DNA of 64,000 bases from positions 32,366,987 through 32,430,986 of the forward strand of contig CP136063.1 of NCBI GenBank assembly GCA_032622095.1, read 5' to 3'. This DNA is from Siphonodentalium dalli (taxonomy: Eukaryota; Mollusca; Scaphopoda; Gadilida; Siphonodentaliidae). A program made the position numbers and the translations under genes. This document shows, piece by piece, positions 9,731 to 19,937 of the stretch; within the stretch, counting starts at the first letter, position 1, and each line of letters opens with the position of its first letter. The notes beneath the pieces were generated by a model. The model saw only the letters and a program-made list of their open reading frames with translations, made no database searches and was not told the origin of the DNA.

Positions 9731-10381
9731 ATGGAAGAATATTTACTTTTCCAACATCCGTGTAATTTCTTTATCAGCGGACCTAGTGGATCAGTTAAAA
9801 CAGAATTTGTTAAAAAAGTTATTGAATATAAACACGATTTATTCCAAACACCACCAAAGAAAATAGTTTGGTGTTACAAAGAATGGCAAGACACATACAA
9901 TCGTATAAAAGAAATTGATAACGTTAAGTTTATCGATGGTATTCCAGACGATGATGAGGAAATTGTATCAGATAAATCATTTCCTCATCTTGTTGTTTTC
10001 GATGACATGATGGGGGAACAAGATGAAGACAAAATAATGCTTTGGTTTACTAGAAAAGGGCACCATCGAAATGCTTCAATAATTTACATTACTAAAAACA
10101 TGTTCCAAAAATCAAAAAGTAGCAGAACTGTAAGTTTGAATGCACACTACATGGTTTTATTTCAAAGCGTTCGAGATAAAAATCAAATAAAAGTTTTGGC
10201 TCATCAAATGCAAACCAATCATTTGAAACAAGCCTACGAAGATGCAACTTCAATAAATCATGGATATATTTTAGTAGATTTTCATCCTAGAACAAAAAAT
10301 TATTTGCGAATTAGAACTGATATTTTCCATAAATGGTTGACGGCTAATGACCGAGGTCCTGTCATTTATTCAAAAGTATAA
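9731..10381 (+). CDS. Packaging ATPase (A32/FtsK-like)
   Basis: 216 residues, starting at the ATG 34 nt after the previous gene. The N-terminus has FFISGPSGSVKTEFV, a Walker A loop at residues 17-24, and FPHLVVFDDMM, a Walker B with Asp91-Asp92. Viral packaging ATPases of this family pump genomic DNA into the capsid and are a hallmark of Polintons and related double-jelly-roll viruses. The length is normal for Polinton ATPases. The Gly normally before the Walker A Lys is Val22 here, which may damage nucleotide binding. The frame is otherwise intact. Confidence 0.88.
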   Translation: MEEYLLFQHPCNFFISGPSGSVKTEFVKKVIEYKHDLFQTPPKKIVWCYKEWQDTYNRIKEIDNVKFIDGIPDDDEEIVSDKSFPHLVVFDDMMGEQDEDKIMLWFTRKGHHRNASIIYITKNMFQKSKSSRTVSLNAHYMVLFQSVRDKNQIKVLAHQMQTNHLKQAYEDATSINHGYILVDFHPRTKNYLRIRTDIFHKWLTANDRGPVIYSKV

Positions 10382-10414
10382 ATTCAGCTGTTGTTACTTT
10401 TTCATTTTAGAACC

Positions 10415-11002
10415 ATGTCGTCCACCGAGATGTTTAGTCATGATGAACTGTCACAAATTATAAATTTCTTCGCTTTTGCAGCTGAATTGTTTCTTGAAAA
10501 TGATTGGAAATTACCATCACAGACAAAAAAGTTTTTTCAGAGAAATAAAAATGTTCTTAAAAAAATCTCTGATCGATCAACTGATATGGAAACAAAACGC
10601 AAATTAATTTTACAACGAGGTGGTAGTGGGTTTCTTGGAGGAGTTTTAATTAGAAGTCTTTTGAAAAATTCATTTGAACAAACTGGTAGACAATCTAAAA
10701 GTAAATCAAAGGTTTCTCCAAAATGTTCAAAGATTACACGGATGCAAACACAACAAAGGGGTAATCAAAAAGAATCTAAACGTAAAACAAAGCTTTCTCT
10801 AAATCATTCAAAGTTTACACCGATGCAAACTCAACAAAATCAACATTCTAAATTTACACCTATACCTTCTCAGCAGAACCCTCAACATCAACCGTTACAA
10901 AAAAAACCAGTTATTGATCTTGAATTTTCAAAATTTATGCCATTGTCTGATGCATCGAAATCTGCATTCGAAGCTTTAGAATGGTTCAATCAGAAAAGAT
11001 AA
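10415..11002 (+). CDS. Polinton structural-type protein with GGFLG motif and Gln-rich tail
   Basis: Start at the ATG in AACCATGTCG (10415), giving 195 residues; the upstream in-frame codons are unlikely to be coding. The N-terminal half is helical and ends in KLILQRGGSGFLGGVLIRS, a Gly-rich hydrophobic motif similar in style to the C-terminus of the next gene. The tail contains imperfect repeats of KFTPMQTQQ and many Lys, Gln and Ser residues. Such small proteins sit between ATPase and integrase in other Polintons. They may be minor virion or membrane-active proteins, but the function is not established. Confidence 0.65.
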   Translation: MSSTEMFSHDELSQIINFFAFAAELFLENDWKLPSQTKKFFQRNKNVLKKISDRSTDMETKRKLILQRGGSGFLGGVLIRSLLKNSFEQTGRQSKSKSKVSPKCSKITRMQTQQRGNQKESKRKTKLSLNHSKFTPMQTQQNQHSKFTPIPSQQNPQHQPLQKKPVIDLEFSKFMPLSDASKSAFEALEWFNQKR

Positions 11003-11058
11003 AAGATGAAACATATAATTTTTCTGCTCATTTTGAGACAACTACTTAGACTGTGAAG

Positions 11059-11429
11059 ATGCCTTCAAAAACTAAGAGCCGGAAAGCACCGCTGATAAAA
11101 AAAAATATGGTGAGTTGATTGTTGCAATGAGTAAAGTTCCATCTGCATATAAAAAGAAAATGATCAACGATGCTCCGAAACAAGTGATGGATTGCATTTC
11201 AGAATGTTGTCAAAATCTTTTAAAAGGTAATGTAAAACTGAATGAAGCTCAGAACCGCAAGTTACATTCGAAGCGTAAACATATCAGATATCTTGCAGAC
11301 AAGAACAAACCTTTGCAACACAAGAAGAAAATTTTGAATAAAAAATGTGGCTTTTTACCATTATTATTTCTTGCTCCATTGATTAGCAAAACATTAGGTT
11401 CAGTTGTTAACAATATTTTGAAAAACTAA
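11059..11429 (+). CDS. Conserved small Polinton protein, C-terminal GFLP motif; frameshift in A-run
   Basis: A good start at 11059 (Met-Pro-Ser-Lys-Thr) reads basic residues into a run of nine A (about 11097-11105). The frame is wrong by one base there, and the long frame resumes from 11115. The continuing product is Lys/Arg rich, has a Cys pair (CISECCQ) and ends KKCGFLPLLFLAPLISKTL, a hydrophobic tail typical of a small Polinton protein. The homopolymer break could be mutation or sequencing error. Residues equivalent to 11158-11310 are duplicated at 6800-6955. Confidence 0.65.
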
Positions 11430-11443
11430 ATCTCAAAATAAAT

Positions 11444-12154
11444 ATGAAGAAAATGGTTATTGTACCATTCAGAATATTGGAAGATTTCAAACAATGGAAA
11501 ATGTCAGAAATGAATAAACCTCAATTACCTCCTGATCCTGCAATTTCAAATGTTTCAGATTCTTACAAAGAATTGAAATCAGTTTATGATAAAAATATTT
11601 CTGAATCAGAAAAGTCACAGTTATTTGGAGAAAATTTGTACAAATTGAAAACTTCACAAAAATCTTTAAATTCAAAATTCAGTTTACCTGAACAAAAGTT
11701 ATCTGAAAACTTTGGGGAAATGAGTGACCATATATTGGAAAGTGTACCATCTAAATTTCGTGGTAAAGCACAACAAATTTTAACATTGTTGTCAACTAAT
11801 CCTAAACTTAGATGGGATGATCGTGGACAATTAATTTATGGAACAGAAACAGTTACTGGATCAAATATAATTGATTTGATAAACGATGTTGTTCGTCACC
11901 GAAAAGGTTTTGACCCAGTTGGTTATGAAACATTCATACGTGGATTGGGGGAACTTAATATACCACAAGATTATGTAGGTAACATGGATCGATGGTTGTG
12001 GATACAAAGACATTTAAAAGAAGGTCACACTGGTGATGAGTTTCATACACCTCATGCAACTCCTAGCAGTGGCAAGTCAAGAAAACGTTCAGTTGATATT
12101 TTCACACCAGAAACCAGAAAATCTATTTTGAAAGGATGGTCCCCACTTACATAA
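11444..12154 (+). CDS. Conserved hypothetical Polinton protein
   Basis: 236 residues with an intact frame, 14 nt after the previous gene and overlapping the integrase start by 19 nt. The N-terminal half is helical and hydrophilic. The C-terminal half has LRWDDRGQLIYG, then GSNIIDLINDVV and an IPQDYVGNMDRW segment, a pattern I associate with a protein found next to the integrase in many invertebrate Polintons. A basic tail (GKSRKRS) follows. The role is unknown; a structural or DNA-associated role is plausible. Confidence 0.7.
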   Translation: MKKMVIVPFRILEDFKQWKMSEMNKPQLPPDPAISNVSDSYKELKSVYDKNISESEKSQLFGENLYKLKTSQKSLNSKFSLPEQKLSENFGEMSDHILESVPSKFRGKAQQILTLLSTNPKLRWDDRGQLIYGTETVTGSNIIDLINDVVRHRKGFDPVGYETFIRGLGELNIPQDYVGNMDRWLWIQRHLKEGHTGDEFHTPHATPSSGKSRKRSVDIFTPETRKSILKGWSPLT

Positions 12155-13205
12155 AATTTGACAAACTTCTAACTGAAATTTACTACAATCCAAAAGAAGT
12201 TGGTGGTTTCAGCGGAGCAAATCAACTTTTTAAAAATGCGAAAGAAACAAATAACAAAATTAAACTTTCAGATGTTAAAAAATGGTTACAATGGCAAAAA
12301 ACATATACTTTGCACAAACCAATTGTTCGGAAATTTCGCAGACGTAAAACTATTGTTGCAGGAATTGATATTCAGTGGCAAGCTGATCTGGCAGATTTGC
12401 AAACTTTGCAAAAGCACAATGACAATTACAGATATTTACTTTGTGTTATTGATGTGTTCTCAAAATTTGCATGGGTTGAAAAAATTAAAGATAAAACTGG
12501 TAAAACTTTAGTTAAACATTTCAGAAAATTCTCAAATCATCAAAACGAAAACCAGTTTCATTTCAATCTGACAAAGGTTCAGAATTCAAAAATAAATTAT
12601 TTTTACAATTTTTGAAATCTAAGAAAATTCATTTTTTCACAACAGAGAATCCAGAGTCAAAAGCAAGAATAGTTGAAAACAAAGATGTGGAAATATTTTA
12701 CACATAATCAAACTTTGAAATACGTTGATGTTTTGCACGATTTTGTGAATTCTTACAACAAAAGTTTTCATAGAAGTATTAAGATGGCACCAGTTTTAGT
12801 AACTCGAGAAAATGAAATTGAAGTTTCCATAAATCTTTATGGAAAGTTAAAAACGAAAAAAGATAAGATCTTGAAAGTTGGAGATTTTTTAGAATAAATA
12901 AAACAAAGAGAACTTTTGATAAAGGATATCTTCCAAATTGGACAAAAGAAATTTTCAAAATTAGTAGAGTTTGTAAAAGTACACCATTAACTTACAAATT
13001 AGTAGATTTAGATGGTGAAAACATCGCAGGATCATTTTATGGTAAAGAAATTCAACATATAAAAGATAATAAAGTTTACGAAATTGAATCAGTTGTTGGT
13101 AAACGTTCAAGAAAAGTTGGTAAATCAGTTAGAGAAATTAAAGTTCATTGGGCTGGTTATCCTAAAAAATTTGACAGTTGGATACCTGCCACAAATTTGG
13201 TATAA
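12136..13205 (+). pseudogene. Retroviral-type integrase with C-terminal chromodomain, broken
   Basis: Integrases of this family insert the linear element and create the 6-bp duplication seen at the ends. The first frame (12136-12615) carries the catalytic-core start with Asp84 in WQADLADL and the strand VIDVFSKFAWV. A frame change near 12555-12565 separates the second catalytic region (SDKGSEF), and the third (Glu in NPESKARIVE) is followed by a short deletion near 12672-12680. Another frame (12673-12897) carries the core C-terminus, and a further shift near 12885-12895 precedes the tail. The tail ends in a chromodomain-like segment (VHWAGYPKKFDSWIP) at about 13147-13191. At least three lesions make it non-functional. 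Confidence 0.88.
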
Positions 13206-13215
13206 AACTTTTAAC

Positions 13216-13479
13216 ATGTCTCAAAATGGTTCAGTTGGTCTGGATGCTCCATCACAATTTCAAATCTGTGGAGAAAAAATTGCAAAAAATCAAGTAACAT
13301 ATTTTACACAAATTATTATAATTGTTGGTATAATCGCTACAGCAATTGTTCATTTAAGTTTACAAAGTGAAAATAACGAACTGTGGTTAATTTTACTCAG
13401 TAGTTCTTTGGGATACATTTTACCAACACCGCGTTTGAAATATTTGAAAAATCAGTCGGCAGAAATTTTGAAAGTATGA
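13216..13479 (+). CDS. Small two-helix membrane protein
   Basis: 87 residues from the ATG at 13216; the frame is open further upstream, but those codons belong to the integrase in another frame. Hydrophobic segments at residues 29-49 (FTQIIIIVGIIATAIVHLSL) and 56-69 (LWLILLSSSLGYIL) predict two membrane passes. A Pro-Thr-Pro and basic tail follow. The stop overlaps the ATG of the next gene (ATGA), indicating tight packing. A similar small membrane protein stands before the capsid genes in many Polintons. Function unknown. Confidence 0.75.
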   Translation: MSQNGSVGLDAPSQFQICGEKIAKNQVTYFTQIIIIVGIIATAIVHLSLQSENNELWLILLSSSLGYILPTPRLKYLKNQSAEILKV

Positions 13480-14327
13480 ATTCTTTCTACATTACAATTC
13501 CGAGCGACAGTTCAATGGTAATGTATCCAAACAATACTCAATGTTGTTTTACTGTACAATTACCAAAACCAGTTCAAATTGATAAAGAAAAATGGGAAGT
13601 TGCATTAGTCGAACTGATAACACATTCAGAAACATACAATGTTACAGGGGATTCGTGTAAATTCAATTTGATTACAACTGATGCAATATTACTGTCTGTT
13701 CTTCAAAATCGTTTTGAAGAAAAGATATTTAGGAGACCTGATGGCGTTCATGCACTTGAAATACAGATACAAAAAGGTTCGTATACATCTGCGTCAGATT
13801 TACTTGATACAATGCAAGATGTAATTGATGAAACACTTGGAGAAGCAATGCAAAACAAATACGGATTTCACATCAAGTACTCAAAAGTTACAAAACGTGT
13901 GAAAATTATTCGCAAGAGTTTAAATAACACAAAACTAGGAATTGAATTACCACAATGTCTTTTGCACAAGTTGGGTTACAAAACTGAAAACGCTTCTGAA
14001 GATTTTTATTCAAATAATAGATTTCCGTTTGGTGTAGATTTGAATGTTGGTCATAATCTAATGTTTGTTTATTCTGATATTGCCGAATTCACATTTGTTG
14101 GAAATGTTGAAGTACAAATTTTACGAGTTGTTTCTTTCAGAATTAAAAGAGATATCGACGGATTACATATAAAACATGAATTTTTAAATTTACATTATGT
14201 TCCAGTTTCAAAGTCATACTTTGACAAAATTAGTGTAAATATAAGTGGCGACACAGGAAAATCAATTCAGTTTATTGGTGGTAAGTCTTTGGTGAAGCTA
14301 CATTTCAGAAAACGAGAGGAATTCTAA
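13476..14327 (+). CDS. Probable minor capsid (penton-type) protein
   Basis: 283 residues, intact, starting in the ATGA overlap. The N-terminus (MNSFYITIPSDSSMVMYPNN) and the beta-rich body with WEVALVELI fit the minor capsid candidate that precedes the core and major capsid genes in Polintons and adintoviruses. Such proteins have a single jelly roll and occupy the vertices. Assignment rests on gene order, length and beta character, not on a catalytic motif. Confidence 0.7.
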   Translation: MNSFYITIPSDSSMVMYPNNTQCCFTVQLPKPVQIDKEKWEVALVELITHSETYNVTGDSCKFNLITTDAILLSVLQNRFEEKIFRRPDGVHALEIQIQKGSYTSASDLLDTMQDVIDETLGEAMQNKYGFHIKYSKVTKRVKIIRKSLNNTKLGIELPQCLLHKLGYKTENASEDFYSNNRFPFGVDLNVGHNLMFVYSDIAEFTFVGNVEVQILRVVSFRIKRDIDGLHIKHEFLNLHYVPVSKSYFDKISVNISGDTGKSIQFIGGKSLVKLHFRKREEF

Positions 14328-14332
14328 AAACA

Positions 14333-14707
14333 ATGATCCCCGTGTATAGAGGCGTACCACCGCAATATGGTAACGGTATTGGTTCAATTTTCAAATCAGT
14401 TATAAGATCTGCTGTACCATTTCTAAAACCGATTGGTCGGACAGCTTTACAACTTGCGAAAAAACACACTTTTGGTGTTGCAGATGAAATTATTAATCAA
14501 GGTAAAAGTCCGAAAGAAGCGTTGATGTCTAAAGTTAAAAAAGCTTTAAAATCTTTTGGCACACAAGCTAAAAATCAAATTTTGAACTCGAGACAAAAAC
14601 CTAGAAAAAGAGTAGCGAATTCAAAAATGGATCATTCAGCTGTCAAACGCCGAAAAATTCAGTCGAAAAAACATCATAGCAGTCGAGCTCTTGATATTTT
14701 TGATTAA
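14333..14707 (+). CDS. Basic core-like protein (adenovirus pX/pVI-type)
   Basis: 124 residues, very basic, placed between the minor and major capsid genes. Near the N-terminus, GNGIGSIFKSVIRSAVPFLK (residues 13-32) could form an amphipathic, membrane-active helix following a Gly-rich stretch. The C-terminal half is Lys/Arg rich (PRKRVANSK, KRRKIQSKK), suiting DNA condensation. Related elements encode a similar protein there that is probably cut by the viral protease. Exact role inferred. Confidence 0.65.
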   Translation: MIPVYRGVPPQYGNGIGSIFKSVIRSAVPFLKPIGRTALQLAKKHTFGVADEIINQGKSPKEALMSKVKKALKSFGTQAKNQILNSRQKPRKRVANSKMDHSAVKRRKIQSKKHHSSRALDIFD

Positions 14708-14709
14708 TC

Positions 14710-16013
14710 ATGGCACAAATGGTAAATGGATCATGCGAATGCAATAAATCGGAACTTGATATAACACATGTTCCACCAACGGTGGCTACAATGTCAGAAT
14801 CGCAGTGGATCGAAAATCATCCGATTGCACCGCTGAATAATTCTGCTCCGATAGAGTTTGTCATACCATCTCAAACCGAAAAGTGGACAGATATTAATCA
14901 ATCTTATCTTTATGTGAAATTACAAATTACAAAAAAAGATGGAACTAATTTGGTAGCTGGTACGGAATTAGCACCTGTTAACAATTTCTTTCATAGCATG
15001 TTCAGCAGAATCGATGTTTACTTGAACAACAAATTGATAACTTCGAATTCTGACACTTACCCATACCGAGCATATTTCGAAAATCTGTTGGGATACTCTC
15101 AAGAATATAAAGATAATCAATTAGCAAATTTAGAAATGTGGTATGGCGATACAGCAGAACAATTTGAAGAGAGCACCAAAGGTGGTGGTAATGCTGGATT
15201 AACTTCAAGAGAAAGTTTGATCACTGGTAGTAAATTTGTTGAACTATGCGGACGCTTACACACTGATCTGTTTCTTCAAGAAATATATTTACCAAATGGA
15301 ATTGAAATTCGTATCAGATTAAACAGATCACCATCAAAATTTTGCCTCATTGCTCCGAGGATGGACAAATTGTTTTCGAATCAGCAGTGTTCCATGTCAG
15401 AACAGTTAGTCTCTTTCCAGCGGTCTCAAATAAATTAAATCAAGAAATTGTCCAGTCAAAAATGAAACTACCTATCAGACGAGTAGAAATAAAAACTTTC
15501 ACAATTAGTACTGGACTTAGATCAAAAATTGAAGACCACTTATTTCAAGGACAATTACCAAAGAGACTTTTTATTGCGTTGGTCGAAAATAAAGATATGA
15601 ATGGAGATTTGGGTACCAATCCATTCCACTTCAAACATTTCAGTTTGAATAAATTGGAAGTTAGTCAAGACGGTCATACAATACATAACCGTCCATTTGA
15701 ACCAAACTTCGCAACAAAACAATGTCTCAGATCATATTTATCTTTGTATCAATCTTTAGGAATGTTTGGTGTTAACAAATCAATTGGCATTAATTTTAAA
15801 GAATATATGAATGGTTATTGTTTGTGGGGTTTCGACTTGACACCGGACCAAGGAAGCGACGAGGGACATCTACATCCTATAAAGACAGGGAACCTGCGTT
15901 TGGAGCTTCAGTTCTTGACAGCTCTCACTACAGCCGTCAACGTTTTGGTGTATGCTGAATTCGACAGTGAAATAGAGATCACAGCTTTGAGAGAAGTGCT
16001 TACTGACTATTAG
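14710..16013 (+). pseudogene. Major capsid protein (double jelly-roll type), one frameshift
   Basis: Two overlapping frames, 14710-15438 and 15342-16013, together span about 430 codons, the size expected of a Polinton hexon. The first frame has WIENHPIAPLNNSAPIEFVI and a FFHSMFSRIDVYLNN segment, both typical of the N-terminal jelly roll of this capsid family. The second carries the C-terminal jelly roll. The reading changes frame near 15350-15360, apparently by loss of one base. This protein forms the icosahedral shell and marks the element as virus-like. The rest of the sequence is well preserved, so the lesion is probably recent or a sequencing error. Confidence 0.85.
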
Positions 16014-16014
16014 G

Positions 16015-16473
16015 ATGGAGTTCACATCACAGCTATGGAACTACTATGAAGAATACCAATGTTCACAACACGTTGCTCCGAGATTAAACCTGATCGTGGA
16101 CACACTCAACAACACTATGATTGAAGAACTACAAGAACTTATTCGCAAGGAAGTGTCAGCAAACTGTGAAGGATGTAAAATAGAACATCCTAGTCAACGT
16201 GAACATGTTCTGTGTTTGTTCTCTACAACTGATGATTGGACAAACCAGTTTATCGACTTAGCACTGATTAAACTTGACATATACAATGTTATGGAAAGAT
16301 GGTTCCCGAAGCTGATGGAGTTAAACCCACACTGCAAGGAGAAGTTCGAAGCATACGTTATGTGGGATCATCTGAGAAACAGTTTGGAGCTCAACCGCAA
16401 AAAATTCGACGCAGAGAGGACTCTGATGGGGTCACAGCGAGTCAAAGAGAATTACAACGATGCAGACAGCTGA
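16015..16473 (+). CDS. Conserved Polinton protein with Cys/His cluster
   Basis: 152 residues, starting one base after the capsid stop. The middle has NCEGCKIEHPSQREHVLC with Cys51, Cys54, His58, His64 and Cys67, which could bind zinc. This signature recurs in Polinton proteins next to capsid and protease, but no function is known. The C-terminus is helical and charged. It overlaps the protease start by 14 nt. Confidence 0.7.
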   Translation: MEFTSQLWNYYEEYQCSQHVAPRLNLIVDTLNNTMIEELQELIRKEVSANCEGCKIEHPSQREHVLCLFSTTDDWTNQFIDLALIKLDIYNVMERWFPKLMELNPHCKEKFEAYVMWDHLRNSLELNRKKFDAERTLMGSQRVKENYNDADS

Positions 16474-16933
16474 ACTTCAATATATTCTGGACAATTCCTG
16501 GTTGTGTAAACTTAACACATATGTTTGTGCTAGAGATCGGTTACCAGAGAAGAAACCACAACATATTCAAGCATATATTGTGAACACGCACTCATCGGAT
16601 CAGCCAGGAGAACACTGGACCTTGATGTTATTCAAGGGAAGATCAGCTGTATACTTCGACTCATTTGGACTTCCACCACCGAGACGATATATGTTACCAT
16701 TCATAAAAAGGAAATCATCAGCATGGACTATGAATACAACACGATATCAACATCGTGCGACAAATGTGTGTGGATTATATTGTATATTCGCACTCCACCA
16801 CATGATGAAAGGAAAGAGGATGAAAAGATTATTCAATTCTCGGGATTTCTTCAAGAATGACAGAACAATAGTTCGATGGTTTGGAAAGCACTATGGTCGA
16901 TTATACAGAAAAGCAAATTTGCTGTTGAATTAA
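16460..16933 (+). CDS. Adenain-type cysteine protease
   Basis: 157 residues, intact. The catalytic set of the C5 (adenovirus) / Ulp1-like family is visible: His52 in GEHWTLMLF, Asp67 in YFDSFG and Cys104 in NVCGLYCIF. Family members mature capsid and core proteins inside the assembling particle. Position directly after the capsid and zinc-type genes is the usual Polinton arrangement. All three catalytic residues are preserved. Confidence 0.9.
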   Translation: MQTAELQYILDNSWLCKLNTYVCARDRLPEKKPQHIQAYIVNTHSSDQPGEHWTLMLFKGRSAVYFDSFGLPPPRRYMLPFIKRKSSAWTMNTTRYQHRATNVCGLYCIFALHHMMKGKRMKRLFNSRDFFKNDRTIVRWFGKHYGRLYRKANLLLN

Positions 16934-17304
16934 ACTTCACCAGGACATCGACGGCTGATATACATACAACGCAAAGAAGACGACGACCAGATAACAACGA
17001 ATGTGTCAACAACTCCACAAAAGAGACTCTTTTGTTATTGATTCAGCGTAGGATGTTGTAGGATGTTCAATTAAGTTTCTTCAAATCTGAGACCTTGTTT
17101 TGTACATAAATTATTGTTCTTTGTTAATATTATTGATGTATAATATATTATTTTTCATTGTTCTTGTTCTTGTTTTTGAAAAATAAATGATAAATTTCAA
17201 CAAAATAGTTTTCACTGTAGGATCCCCACCAATTGATTCTGTTCGTGTCGATGTGTCATCTCTGGTCAGAATTATACAAACTTTAAATTAGTAGTGAAAA
17301 AATG
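16934..17304. other. Polinton right-end non-coding region
   Basis: AT-rich sequence between the protease and the right terminal repeat. It contains a direct GTAGGATGTT doublet near 17049-17066 and CAAAAGAGACTCTTTTG (17020-17036), an imperfect hairpin. The part from 17047 recurs at 30548. I see no gene. Confidence 0.6.
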
Positions 17305-17480
17305 TCTAAGTCCATTTTCATTTTTTCGATCAGAAATGTCACACCAATGACAGGAACATCTATCCTCAGGGCGGGAACTATGGCCCAGTACCCCCCAGTG
17401 GGGGGCATTATGGCCCAGTACCCCCCAGTGGTCGGCACTATGGCCCAGTACCCCCAGTGGTCGGCACTATGGCCCAGTAC
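17305..17480. repeat. Polinton right terminal repeat, truncated
   Basis: Inverse of the left terminal repeat's inner part: CTAAGTCCATTTTC, the unique stretch, then four ~30-bp units with ACTATGGCCCAGTAC (one has ATTATGG). It stops at 17480 within a unit, and host repeat AATATGAGGCATCC follows directly, so the outer half and terminus are lost. Confidence 0.88.
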
Positions 17481-19784
17481 AATATGAGGCATCCTGAAAA
17501 TTAATGTCAATCCTCAAAATAAAGCCAAAAAATTAAGGTTTTTTTTCAATTTTACTAGCTGATGCATCTCGTATAACTGAAGTATGCCCTTATATACCAT
17601 AATATTACTAAATTGAAGAGGAAATGTTAATATACATTTTGAGAGTGATATCTTGTCCAATTTTAAACACTTTTCATGCAGAATTTGGCAATTTATAATA
17701 AACATTTACCAAAATTAACAGAAAATTAAAATAAAAAATACTTTAATAGCAATATAAAGCAACCATAAGTCAATTTAAATATCTAAACATAATGATACAA
17801 CATCAGACACAGCCTCAGACATGAAATTTTACCAGATGGCAGGGCATACTGTCTGTTTAACAAACCTGCCATGGCAATTTTGCACGACAGTAACTCTAGT
17901 GGTGATGCCATCACCCCCACCCCCCCCCCCCCGACTTGGGGTGGGGCTACGGTCCCCGTTAAGACTACTGGGTGTCGGAAAAGCTTAATAGGTCAACTGT
18001 CACCTTTTCCCAATTGGGCGGGGGTGGGGGGGGGGTAACACTCCTCAAAATTGTGGGGAGAGGGGCTTTAGACCCCCTGACCCCCTAATGGTACCTGATG
18101 TCCATGCAAAATTCCCAGATTTATCACTTTCTTTACTATCTACAGGCGAATCCATGGGTTTCTTCTTTAAATATGTCCAAAATGTGGTCATTATCATTCG
18201 AAAATAAGAAAATATGGAATTAACAACTTATCATGGCGAGACGTGAATTTTCGTAAAATTCAAATTTTCCTTATAGGAATCACTGAACTAAATGGTTTCC
18301 CATAGGCGACAGTGTTAATGTTTCGGCCAAATTCACTAAATTGAAGCCTGCAGGCCATACCAGTGATTTTACCTAGCTAGATTGACACCAGTTGATCACG
18401 AAAATGCAAGAAAAATCATAGGTCATGTGTTTACTTTTTTGAATAAATCCCCAAGTCTACGACAGGGCTATCTCACAGCCATATTTGATCTGGAAAAACC
18501 CAAGACTACAGCAGCTAGTTAAATAAATTTCCCGCTCACAAAAATCCATTCATTCACCAGTTTAAATTATTTAGATATTATGTACAAATCAAATAAACGC
18601 GATGTCATCCTTTAATAACGTGTCGCAAGTATCAGGTGAAGGTCATTCTTCAGTTACCTTCACCTTTAGCATTCCACGATATACTCGCTCCCCGACTCTA
18701 GAACACATTTAGCTCCCTGATTCCTATATATATGTATATGTGTGAAACACAGCGTTTCTTATAGTATTTTATCAAAATATAGACCTTACTTAAATCAAAA
18801 ATGGATTATATCGAGCAGTAGTGGTTTATTTTTCCAATATGAGGCATCCTGAAAATTAATGTCAATCCTCAAAATAAAGCCAAAAAATTAAGATTTTTTT
18901 TCAATTTTACTAGCTGATGCATCTCGTATAACTGAAGTATGCCCTTATATACCATAATATTACTAAATTGAAGAGGAAATGTTAATATACATTTTAAGAG
19001 GGATATCTTGTCCAATTTTAAACACTTTTCATGCAGAATTTGGCAATTTATAATAAACATTTACCAAAATTAACAGAAAATTAAAATAAAAAATACTTTA
19101 ATAGCAATATAAAGCAACCATAAGTCAATTTAAATATCTAAACATAATGATACAACATCAGACACAGCCTCAGACATGAAATTTTACCAGATGGCAGGGC
19201 ATACTGTCTGTTTAACAAACCTGCCATGGCAATTTTGCACGACAGTAACTCTAGTGGTGATGCCATCACTCCCCCCCCCCCCGACTTGGGGTGTGGCTAC
19301 GGTCCCCGTTAAGACTACTGGGTGTCGGAAAAGCTTAATTGGTCAACTGTCATCTTTTCCCAATTGGGCGGGGGTGGGGGGGTAACACTCCTCAAAATTG
19401 TGGGGAGAGGGGCTTTAGACCCCCTGACCCCCTAATGATACCTGATGTCCATGCAAAATTCCGAGATTTATCACTGTCTTTACTATCTACAGGCGAATCC
19501 ATGGGTTTCTTCTTTAAATATGTCCAAAATGTGGTCATTATCATTCGAAAATAAGAAAATATGGAATTAACAACTTATCATGGCGAGACGTGAATTTTCG
19601 TAAAATTCAAATTTTCCTTATAGGAATCACTGAACTAAATGGTTTCCCATAGGCGACAGTGTTAAAGTTTCGGCCAAATTCACTAAATTGAAGCCTGCAG
19701 GCCATACCAGTGATGTTTACCTAGCTAGATTGACAGCAGTTGATCACGAAAATGCTAGAAAAATCATAGGTCATGTGTTTACAT
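17481..19784. repeat. Tandem ~1.36-kb host repeat, middle block
   Basis: Two units, with ACTGTCA(C/T)CTTTTCCC at 17996 and 19346 (period 1350 bp). The block starts mid-unit next to the truncated Polinton repeat and ends mid-unit at the Penelope-like block, within the 60-codon frame. One unit has a single-base loss in that frame (near 18367). Confidence 0.88.
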
Positions 19785-19849
19785 TTTTTATATAAAATTG
19801 GATAAATACCAACATCCCATCCGATCTATGGACGGGACATTCTATGTAG

Positions 19850-19937
19850 CACTCTACACTGCCTATTAGTGTTTCGACCTATTTTGTCAACCAATTTAGA
19901 AATTGGTTAACCCGCAAGGTTTCATCAGGAGAGAGCG
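19850..19937 (-). ncRNA. Hammerhead ribozyme motif, left terminus, core altered
   Basis: The minus strand has CTGATGA, a helix II candidate, GAAAC, helix III ACACT/AGTGT and the cleavage triplet GTA. The base after CTGATGA is A instead of G, which weakens helix II. Related to the intact copies at 25870 and 30401. Confidence 0.55.

Noticed and set aside
16876-17061. 61-codon frame overlapping the protease 3' end
   Set aside because: Out-of-frame extension of the protease region into non-coding DNA.
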